This document shows positions 57,640 through 64,000 of a stretch of DNA of 64,000 nt, one piece after another; the stretch's first letter is position 1, and every line of letters starts with the position of its first letter. The position numbers and the translations under genes were made by a program. The DNA comes from Micromonospora lupini str. Lupac 08. Lineage in GTDB: Bacteria; Actinomycetota; Actinomycetes; Mycobacteriales; Micromonosporaceae. The notes beneath the pieces were generated by a model. That model was not told the origin of the DNA, ran no database searches, and was given only the letters and a program-made list of their open reading frames with translations. Where the stretch lies: contig NZ_HF570108.1 of NCBI RefSeq assembly GCF_000297395.2, forward strand, positions 4,099,822-4,163,821, read 5' to 3'.

Positions 57640-60600
57640 CTACTGCCAGGCACTCTGCTGGGTGGAGACGAGATTGCCGGGAATGACAGTGCCGTTGGTG
57701 CTCCACTCGGTGTACGCCCAGAAGTCGCCCTCGGCCAGCGGCCCGTTCGGCTTCAACGTGAAGTTGACGCTCTGACCGCGCTCCGTCGTGGACGGCAGCG
57801 TCAGCGTGGCAGGCGAATATGTGGCGTTGCGACCGATGATGGCGTGCCGCAGCTCGAAGTCGACGACCGGACCACCGGGCACCTGAGCGAACACGTACGC
57901 CGTGTAGCGCCCCGGCTCGGGCAGGAACTTGTACGCCTGCTCCAGGCTGGTCCAGTACCTGTCACTGCTGTAGACCAGCTTGTCCCCCTTGTACAGGTAC
58001 AGGTCGAGGTTCGTGTTCGGGTCCTCGGTGTTGGCCTCGACGACGATGCCCGCGGTGTTCGCCGGGACGGTGAAGTCGACCTTCTTCACGCCGGAGGCGC
58101 TCGGGTCGAACACGCCGCCGTAGACGCCTGCCGGCATCGAGTAGGACGTGCGCTGCACAGGTGTGTAACCGGTGCTGCGACCCGCGAGCGGCCCGGTGAA
58201 GCCCGGCTGGATCATGCCGAAGGAGCCGCTGGTCATCCGGCCGAACTCCTCGCCGTCGTCACCGTACGGCCGAGGGCTGATCCCCCACGGGCGGGCGGCG
58301 ACCGGGATCCGGACGCTGTGCGCCTTGGCCTTCCAGGTGATCGATCCGGTCACGTACCGGTCCCAGGGGGCGCTGCCCCGGCGCAGCGTGATGGTCACCG
58401 TCGCGGACTTCCCCGGCGCCAGCGTCACCGACGCCGGCGTGACGGTGGCCTTCATGCCGGGCAGGCCGGACACCGACGACCGGTAGGTCTCCCGCGCCTT
58501 ACCCACGTTGGTGAGCGTGCGGGTGACTGTCACCGGGCGGGTGCCGTCGTACTCGCGCAGCGAGATGGCCGGCAGGTTGAGTTCCTTGCCGTCGGGCTGG
58601 GCCGTCTGGCTGAAGGCGACCAGTTCCGCCGCCGTCGGCTCGATGACCAGTCCCGGATCGCTGGCCCGGGCCAGGTTGATGAAGCCGCTGCCCTGGTCCA
58701 GGGGGCTGCTGGTGCCGACGGTGTCGGTCGCGGTGGTCCGCAGCGCCGAGGCGACCCGGCCCGGCGTCCAGTCCGGGTGTGCGGCACGCAGGACCGCTGC
58801 CGCGCCGGCCACGTACGGCGACGCCATCGAGGTGCCCGAGTACGCGTCGTACTGCCGACCGAAGTTGCCGGCCGGAGACACCGCGGCGATGATGTCCGAC
58901 CCCGGGGCGACCAGGTCCGGCTTGAAGACGCCGTAGGTCACCTTGTCCGGGCCGGTGGAGGAGAAGTCCGCGACGCTGGGGACGCCCGGAACGCTGGAGC
59001 CGTCACCGCCGGAGCGCAGGGACACCTTCGCGTCGGTCGGGTGCCGCATCAGGTAGTTGAACAACACGCCGGCCTGCTTCTCGGTCGGCAGGTACACCAC
59101 GGGGAAGTTGTAGATGGAGTTGACGCGGTAGTTGCCGACCGGGTCGAACAGCACCATCGCCGCCCCGCCCTTGTCCTTGACCTCGGCGGCCGAGCCGAAC
59201 GTGTCGGACAGCGCGCAGGCGACCACCTTGCCCTTGATCTTGGCAGGGTCCAGGCTGCCCGGTTCGCAGTAGACGGCGCCGAGCTCGGGCGATCCGGCCT
59301 GGTCGCCGAAGACCATCGTCCGCGCGGTGCCGCCGGGCAGCGCGTCCAGCGACCCGCCGACCAGCTTCGTGCCGTCGCCCAGCTTGAGCGTCGCCTCGTC
59401 GAGGTTCGTCACCGCCGCGCCGACAGTGGTCACCCAGGGCGCCGCGTTGCTGATGGCGCCGCTTACGATGCCGGTGTTTCCCGCCGACGCCGCCACGAAG
59501 ACCCCGGACAGGGTGGCGTTGAGAAAGGCGACGCCGATCGGGGTGTTCGCCTCCCAGTCACCGAGCTGCGAGCCGATCGAGAAGTTCAGGACCTGCACGC
59601 CGTCGGCGACGGCGGCGTCGATGCCGGCGATGATGTCGGCGTCGAAGCCCATCCCCGCCCAGAGCACCTTGTAGACGGCGATCTGGGCGTCCGGCGCGAC
59701 TCCGGAGATCGGGTCGAAACGCCTACCGTCGATCGTGACGTCCGAGACCGGCAGACCGGCCGCCGTGGAGGCGGTGTGCGTGCCGTGGCCCTCCATGTCG
59801 CGGGGAGACAGCAGCTCACCCTCGGGCACCGAGCCACCGTCGGCGAGCCACGTGTCGGCGAAGTACCGGGCACCGACGATCTTGCCGTTGCAGTGCTCGG
59901 CCACGAAGCCCACGCCGGTCTGGCACGTGCCGTGCCAGGTCGAGGGCGCGGGCATCTTCTTGGCGAACGACGCGCTCTCCGGCCAGATGCCGGTGTCCAG
60001 GACGCCGATCACCATGCCCTTGCCGGTGGCGGGACCGGGCTTGACCGGCTTGGTGGTGCGCTCGGTCGTGGACGCGACCGGCCCACCCGCGGTGGTGGCG
60101 GTCGGGGTGGCGGCCGTGGTGGTGGTGGTCGCGAGCGGCGACGCCGACCGGGAGCCGAGTGCGCGTGCGGCGGTGACCGAGCGAACGCGCTTGTCCGCCC
60201 GCAGCGCGGTCGCCTGCTGGGCGGTCAGCTTCGCCGAGAAGCCGTTGAAGGCCGCGGTGTAGGCCGCCTTGACCTGGACGCCGGCCGCGGAGGCGACGGC
60301 GGCCCGCTGCGTGTCGAGGTGCCGGCGGTACGCCTGCGACGGCGCCGTCGTCACGTCCAGCCGGCCGCCCGGGGTCGGGCGGGTCCGCGCCAGCCCCGAC
60401 GTCCCGCCGACGTACGTGGTCAGCGGGGCCTCGGCCAGCTCGACGATGTAGATGCCGGAGCCGGTCGCGTCAACGGCCGCCTTCGGGCTGGTCTCGTTGT
60501 CGCCGGCGCGTCGGTCGGCACCGTCGGTCAGGGTGGTGCGCCGGTCCGACCCGGTCGAGAAGTAACCCGGACCGCTGGTGGCAGGCCGGTCCCCCGGGGC

Positions 60601-60720
60601 CGCCGACGCCGATCCCGCAGCACCGGTTGTGCCGGTGATCATCGCGAGGACCAACGTCGGTAGCGCCAGTCTTCGCAGCCTGTTCCCGCTCGTGCGTGAA
60701 GACACGAGACTCCTCTCCAT
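57640..60720 (-). CDS. secreted subtilisin-like serine protease (S8)
   Basis: 1026 aa from ATG 60720; GTG 60705 with GAGGAG upstream is also likely. Sec signal (RRLALPTLVLAMITGTTGAA). Inhibitor-I9 prodomain about 90-190. Catalytic D242 (GVLDTGIWPE), H312 (GHGTHTASTAAG) and S631 (SGTSMASPYVAG), numbered from 60720. A PA domain is inserted between His and Ser (CEPGSLDPAKIKGKVVACAL). C-terminal fibronectin-like/fn3 part and a pre-peptidase-like beta domain. Extracellular protease with plant-subtilase architecture. A CebR-type box lies 43 nt upstream of the ATG. Confidence 0.92.
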   Translation of the reverse strand: MERSLVSSRTSGNRLRRLALPTLVLAMITGTTGAAGSASAAPGDRPATSGPGYFSTGSDRRTTLTDGADRRAGDNETSPKAAVDATGSGIYIVELAEAPLTTYVGGTSGLARTRPTPGGRLDVTTAPSQAYRRHLDTQRAAVASAAGVQVKAAYTAAFNGFSAKLTAQQATALRADKRVRSVTAARALGSRSASPLATTTTTAATPTATTAGGPVASTTERTTKPVKPGPATGKGMVIGVLDTGIWPESASFAKKMPAPSTWHGTCQTGVGFVAEHCNGKIVGARYFADTWLADGGSVPEGELLSPRDMEGHGTHTASTAAGLPVSDVTIDGRRFDPISGVAPDAQIAVYKVLWAGMGFDADIIAGIDAAVADGVQVLNFSIGSQLGDWEANTPIGVAFLNATLSGVFVAASAGNTGIVSGAISNAAPWVTTVGAAVTNLDEATLKLGDGTKLVGGSLDALPGGTARTMVFGDQAGSPELGAVYCEPGSLDPAKIKGKVVACALSDTFGSAAEVKDKGGAAMVLFDPVGNYRVNSIYNFPVVYLPTEKQAGVLFNYLMRHPTDAKVSLRSGGDGSSVPGVPSVADFSSTGPDKVTYGVFKPDLVAPGSDIIAAVSPAGNFGRQYDAYSGTSMASPYVAGAAAVLRAAHPDWTPGRVASALRTTATDTVGTSSPLDQGSGFINLARASDPGLVIEPTAAELVAFSQTAQPDGKELNLPAISLREYDGTRPVTVTRTLTNVGKARETYRSSVSGLPGMKATVTPASVTLAPGKSATVTITLRRGSAPWDRYVTGSITWKAKAHSVRIPVAARPWGISPRPYGDDGEEFGRMTSGSFGMIQPGFTGPLAGRSTGYTPVQRTSYSMPAGVYGGVFDPSASGVKKVDFTVPANTAGIVVEANTEDPNTNLDLYLYKGDKLVYSSDRYWTSLEQAYKFLPEPGRYTAYVFAQVPGGPVVDFELRHAIIGRNATYSPATLTLPSTTERGQSVNFTLKPNGPLAEGDFWAYTEWSTNGTVIPGNLVSTQQSAWQ

Positions 60721-60762
60721 CGCTCCCTTGTGGAGCTGTCTCATCGTTCGCGATCCGCTCAT

Positions 60763-60774
60763 GGGAGCGCTCCC
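60763..60774. promoter_or_regulatory. CebR/LacI-type operator upstream of subtilase
   Basis: GGGAGCGCTCCC is a perfect palindrome. With flanking bases, TGGGAGCGCTCCCc matches 13 of 14 positions of the CebR box known in Streptomyces (TGGGAGCGCTCCCA). It lies 43-54 bp before the ATG. A LacI-family repressor is therefore expected to control this protease. Confidence 0.65.
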
Positions 60775-60891
60775 CCACCTAAGCCCGCGACGGTTAATCG
60801 AGGGTTTGCGCGGTGTTACGGATCGCCGGTGCACATAAGATCACGATGGGTCGGGCTTGCCTAGATCATGTTTTCGGAGCGGGCCCGCCCG

Positions 60892-60999
60892 CTACGGCCG
60901 GAACCGCACCACGGCGACGACACCGGCGATGACGATCGCGGGCAGCACCACGTAGATCACCAGCAGGATCCACGGCAGCAGCCGGAACGCCCTGGCCAT
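60892..60999 (-). CDS. 35-residue single-pass membrane peptide
   Basis: M-A-R-A-F-R-L-L-P-W then 18 almost purely hydrophobic residues (ILLVIYVVLPAIVIAGVVAV) and a basic end VRFRP. ATG at 60999 with GGAAAG 4 nt upstream; stop TAG at 60892-60894. One transmembrane helix with positive residues on both sides. Located 64 nt after the acyltransferase gene on the same strand and could be co-transcribed. Not in common databases as far as I know; function unknown. Confidence 0.5.
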   Translation of the reverse strand: MARAFRLLPWILLVIYVVLPAIVIAGVVAVVRFRP

Positions 61000-61063
61000 C
61001 GGGCTTTCCGGTGGGGTGTCACGGACTGGTGACCGCAGGCCCGACCGCTCCCGGACCAGCCCC

Positions 61064-62008
61064 TCAGATCGAGAAGCGCCCCTGCCGCCACTGCCAGTGG
61101 CGGCCGGCCGCCAGGTGGTCGACGATCGCCCGTTGCAGGGCGGTGCGGCGCGGCAGTTGGTCGAGCGGTGTGCTCAGGGTGCGGAACACGAACCGGCGCA
61201 CCTCGACGTCGGCGTCCGGCCCGTCCGACTCCACGTAGGGCTCCAGCTCGAACCGTCGCTGGAAACGGATGATGTTGGAATCGTCGGGCAGGTACTCCCG
61301 CAACTGCGGGTCGAGCAGCCACGAGCCGCAGGAGAACGCCGTGTAGGACTCGTCGGGGAAGTGCCGCGCGAAGAAGGCGCGGGCCTCGTCGAGCGACGCC
61401 GAGACCGCGTCCGCGGTCAGCGGCCCCGAGTCGGGGACGTGCAGACCGATGGCGCCGTCGCCCCGGTGGTGCTGCAACCGGCCCAACTCGTAGACAGCAC
61501 CCCGCACGTGCAGCGTCAACCAGCTCTGCATGACGGGCCAGCCCTCGCCGCGCATCCGCCGGTCGATGGCGAGATTGCGACCCAGGTCCGCGAGGGTCAC
61601 CCAGGACACCGCATCGGGGACGTCGTGGTCGCGGTGGTACGCCCGGACGACGTCGACGAGGGCGAGGTACGCGTACACGTAGAGATGCCGCCAGGCCGGC
61701 CCCCTGTCGCGCGGCAGCTCCGGGCCGGGCGGCAGCCAGACGTAGCCGCCGAGATCGGCACGGACCAGGGCGATAGTGCGGTCGAGGAGCCAGCGCAGCT
61801 CCGAAGTCCACAGCGGAGAGTCGGGGTCGGGCCAGCCGGCCATGATCTCGTCGGCGTCGTCCGGGCGGACCGCGAGCCGGTCGAGGAGCGCGGGCGCGTC
61901 GGCCCGGGCGGGCAGCGGAGCCGACGGCGAGTCCCCCGCGAGCCGGTGCACACGCTCGACGTCCTCGACGGGCACCCCGAGCCGGGCGGCGATGTCGTGC
62001 AGATCCAC
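61064..62008 (-). CDS. GNAT-like acyltransferase family protein
   Basis: 314 aa from GTG 62008. TAGGTT lies 7 nt upstream (leaderless). N-terminal helical domain (VDLHDIAARLGVPVEDVERV) and C-terminal GNAT-like part with VSWVTLADLGRNLAIDRR, QSWLTLHVRGAVYELGRLQ, LHVPDSGPLTADAVSASLDE, FSCGSWLLDPQLREYLPDDS. I recall this as an acyltransferase family (DUF5596/GNAT_acyltr) of unknown substrate. Lies 44 nt after the amidohydrolase gene, on the same strand. Confidence 0.72.
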   Translation of the reverse strand: MDLHDIAARLGVPVEDVERVHRLAGDSPSAPLPARADAPALLDRLAVRPDDADEIMAGWPDPDSPLWTSELRWLLDRTIALVRADLGGYVWLPPGPELPRDRGPAWRHLYVYAYLALVDVVRAYHRDHDVPDAVSWVTLADLGRNLAIDRRMRGEGWPVMQSWLTLHVRGAVYELGRLQHHRGDGAIGLHVPDSGPLTADAVSASLDEARAFFARHFPDESYTAFSCGSWLLDPQLREYLPDDSNIIRFQRRFELEPYVESDGPDADVEVRRFVFRTLSTPLDQLPRRTALQRAIVDHLAAGRHWQWRQGRFSI

Positions 62009-62052
62009 GCGAACGAACCTACCGCCGGAAGCCGCCTTCCCGAAGCCCGCGA

Positions 62053-63264
62053 CTAGATCGTGTTCCCCGGCAGCGTCCCCGCAGGGATCGCGCCATTGAC
62101 GTACACCGCGAGCGGTCGGCGCAACACCGTCATGTCGCTGGTGGGGTCGCCGTGCACGACCAGCAGGTCGGCGTCGAACCCGGCCCTGACGCGGCCCTTG
62201 CTCCGCCCCAGGCCACACACCTCGGCGCCGACCGAGGTCGCCGCGGCGAGGGCTGCGGTGGCGGGGATGCCACTCGCGACGTACTCGACGAGCGTCTCCG
62301 GCAGGATCCCGTGCGGCTTCGCGGGGCCGAGGCCCGCGTCCGAACCAGCGACCAGGCGGACCCCGGCCCGGTGCAGGGTGGCGGCGGCGGCACGCAGCGC
62401 CGCCTCGCTGAGCCCGGCGCGCGCCGCCATCTCCACCACCTCCGGTGGCGTGATCACGGCGGGGTCGGTGCCGAGCGTGGCACAGACCGCCACCCCGGAC
62501 GTGGCCAGTCGATCCGCGAGTTCCTCCGGGACCTGGGCGCCGGTCGCGGTCACGCACGTGCAGTGCTCGATGCCGTCGACACCGACGCGCAGCGCCTGCT
62601 CGACGGCGCTGAGCGCGTGGGCGTGCGCGGTCACCGGCAGGCCGAAATCGTGCGCCTGGGTCACCGCGGCGGTCAGTTCCTGGTCGGTGAACTGCGGCCG
62701 GGTGGTATCGGTGCCGGGGGTGAACACTCCGCCGCTGGCCATGACCTTCAGCAGGTCGGCACCGGCCGCCGCCTGACGGCGCACGGCCTCGCGGATCCCG
62801 TCGACGCCACTCGCCTCGCCCCCCAACCACCAGCAGTGCCCGCCGACGCTGGTGATCGGCGCGCCCGACCCGACCACCGTCGGGAGGTCGTCGCGCACCT
62901 CCCGGGCCCGCCATCGCAGCACGGCGCCACGCCGGTCGCCCAGGTCACGGACGGTGGTGACGCCGGCCGCCAGGTGCGCGCGCAGTGACGCCTCCACGAC
63001 CGTGTCGAGGTCCGCATCCGGACGTTCGGCGAGCCGGCCGAGCGCGTCCGGCCCGGCATCGGCGCACAGGTGCACGTGCGCGTCGATCAAGCCGGGAAGC
63101 AGGGTGCCGTCCGGATGCTCGCGCACCGGCCAACCCTCCGGCGCCTGCGCCCAACCCCTGCGCACGTCGGTGATGCGGCAGCCGTCCAGCAGGACCAGCA
63201 CCCCGCCGTCCACGAGCCGCTCGCCGTCGAACAACCGTGCCGCCCGGACGGCATGCCCCGTCAT
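62053..63264 (-). CDS. metal-dependent amidohydrolase, imidazolonepropionase-like
   Basis: 403 aa. Amidohydrolase metal ligands: GLIDAHVHL (HxH), K in LLKVMASGG, H in PVTAHAHA and GIEHC, D in VAGSDAG. Composite sandwich domains at both ends (DGTLLPG, GFDADLLVVHGDP). Prolidase/dipeptidase-like enzymes belong here. No signal peptide. Cuts a cyclic or linear amide; substrate unknown. 63265-63397 contains no gene. Confidence 0.9.
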   Translation of the reverse strand: MTGHAVRAARLFDGERLVDGGVLVLLDGCRITDVRRGWAQAPEGWPVREHPDGTLLPGLIDAHVHLCADAGPDALGRLAERPDADLDTVVEASLRAHLAAGVTTVRDLGDRRGAVLRWRAREVRDDLPTVVGSGAPITSVGGHCWWLGGEASGVDGIREAVRRQAAAGADLLKVMASGGVFTPGTDTTRPQFTDQELTAAVTQAHDFGLPVTAHAHALSAVEQALRVGVDGIEHCTCVTATGAQVPEELADRLATSGVAVCATLGTDPAVITPPEVVEMAARAGLSEAALRAAAATLHRAGVRLVAGSDAGLGPAKPHGILPETLVEYVASGIPATAALAAATSVGAEVCGLGRSKGRVRAGFDADLLVVHGDPTSDMTVLRRPLAVYVNGAIPAGTLPGNTI

Positions 63265-63372
63265 CGGTCGTTACCACCAGCAAACAACATCGATGCGGTC
63301 GATGACCGGAAAGTCCTCATGGGACCCACTCTCCGCGTCGTCGAACCCGGTCACCTCCCCGCAGGAGACGAG

Positions 63373-63392
63373 CCCTCTCCCTCACGAGAGGG
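63373..63392 (-). terminator. terminator hairpin after isomerase gene
   Basis: CCCTCTC-N6-GAGAGGG, or in the other register CTCCCTC-TCGT-GAGGGAG, within 25 nt of the stop of the minus-strand TIM-barrel gene. Confidence 0.5.
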
Positions 63393-63397
63393 AGTCC

Positions 63398-64000
63398 TCA
63401 GACAACGTGGCGCAGGTAGCCGGCGATCGCCGCGTCCAGCACCTGCGAGCCCGGCCGCGCCCACACCTCGGCGGAGAAGACCTCCACCTCGATCGGGCCG
63501 CCGTAGCCGGCGGCGTCGACCGCCTCACGCAGCCGGCGCAGCTCGATGCACCCCTCACCGGGCAACGCCCGGCCGAGCAGCACCCCCTCCGGCAGCGGGG
63601 TCACCCAGTCGCAGACCTGGAACGCGGCGATCCGCGCGCCGGCACGCGCGATCTGCGCGTACACCGTGTCGTCCCACCACACGTGGTACGCGTCGACGAC
63701 CACGCCGACCACCGTCGGGTCGAACCGTTCGGCGATGTCCAGCGCCTGGCCGAGTGTGGCGATCACGCACCGGTCGGCGGCGAACATCGGGTGCAGCGGC
63801 TCGATGGCCAGCCGGACGCCAGCCGCCGCCGCGTGCGGCGCCAGCTCGCCTATCGCGTCGGCGACCCGACGACGGGCGCCGTCGACGTCCCGACTGCCGG
63901 GCGGTAGACCGCCGGAGACCAGCACCAGCTCGGGCGCGCCGAGCGTGGCGGCCTCCTCGATGGCCCGCAGGTTCTCCGCCCGCCAGTCGTCGGCCGAGAA
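63398..64000 (-). CDS. sugar-phosphate isomerase/epimerase-like TIM barrel, partial
   Basis: 201 residues visible; the 5' end lies beyond the window. Xylose-isomerase-like TIM barrel: LAIEPLHPMFAADRCVIATL (E for metal), GVVVDAYHVWWDD (D, H), FQVCDWVTPLPEG, LPGEGCIELRRLREAVDAAG, IEVEVFSAEVWARPG (E). All four metal-ligand positions are present. The enzyme isomerises a sugar or inositol derivative; IolE/hydroxypyruvate-isomerase-like families are alternatives. Confidence 0.85.
   Translation of the reverse strand, partial: FSADDWRAENLRAIEEAATLGAPELVLVSGGLPPGSRDVDGARRRVADAIGELAPHAAAAGVRLAIEPLHPMFAADRCVIATLGQALDIAERFDPTVVGVVVDAYHVWWDDTVYAQIARAGARIAAFQVCDWVTPLPEGVLLGRALPGEGCIELRRLREAVDAAGYGGPIEVEVFSAEVWARPGSQVLDAAIAGYLRHVV

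Noticed and set aside
57310..60663. 1117-codon plus-strand ORF
   Set aside because: Exactly antisense to the S8 protease gene, whose catalytic motifs, signal peptide and codon positions are unambiguous. The ORF is an artefact of third-position GC.

Overview
The window is about 72-75% GC with strong third-position GC bias, frequent GTG starts, many genes overlapping by 4 nt (GTGA/ATGA), and many genes whose -10 box (TANNNT) lies 6-8 nt before the start codon, the layout of leaderless mRNAs. Protein families and gene style point to an actinomycete of the Micromonosporaceae, probably Micromonospora or a close relative; this is inference, because no rRNA or other phylogenetic marker is present. 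No tRNA, rRNA, insertion sequence, prophage or CRISPR array was seen. The window is ordinary chromosomal DNA with a few accessory patches.

Layout. 0-6.4 kb: a ROK repressor diverges from a sugar ABC importer (binding protein and two permeases, no ATPase) that ends in a GH1 beta-glucosidase, with a clear promoter/operator between them and a hairpin after the binding-protein gene. 6.4-10.1 kb: a three-subunit molybdenum aldehyde oxidoreductase of PaoABC/YagTSR type. 10.1-11.7 kb: ArsR regulator, SRPBCC protein and Nudix hydrolase. 11.7-17 kb (minus strand): ABC exporter, then a cNMP-binding-domain histidine kinase and a receiver/thioredoxin-reductase fusion separated by a tandem 50-bp repeat. 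17.1-19.9 kb: membrane alpha/beta hydrolase and smpB. 20-23.1 kb: HTH-TOBE regulator and modABC. 23.2-28.3 kb: orphan Phd-like protein, two GNATs, a PUA/EVE-like protein, and a PIG-V-like mannosyltransferase divergent from a UDP-galactopyranose-mutase-like flavoprotein.

28.3-32 kb and 42.5-46.9 kb are patches of small, mostly leaderless genes of obscure families (DUF7003-like, DUF6193-like and others) that resemble immunity-type or contingency genes without recognisable toxins. 32-42.4 kb holds regulator/target pairs: TetR/epoxide-hydrolase-like protein, LysR/MFS, YCII plus an ECF42-type sigma factor with a matching promoter, a secreted hydrolase with CBM2, and HxlR/ABM-globin fusion.

46.9-64 kb: TetR/quinone oxidoreductase with paired operators; a secreted ThuA-PQQ-dehydrogenase-PKD-CBM6 protein behind a LacI-type operator; an overlapping trio of DUF6817-like, CoaD-like and cupin genes; an aminotransferase; a VOC gene fused by apparent deletion to an MFS remnant; a lipoprotein; a large secreted subtilase preceded by a CebR-type box; a 35-residue membrane peptide; an acyltransferase-like protein; an amidohydrolase; and a TIM-barrel isomerase cut by the window end.

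The main themes are plant-polysaccharide use (GH1 importer, CBM2 and CBM6 proteins, LacI/CebR-like boxes), molybdenum uptake and use (modABC and the aldehyde oxidoreductase), and dense one-component regulation with readable operators.
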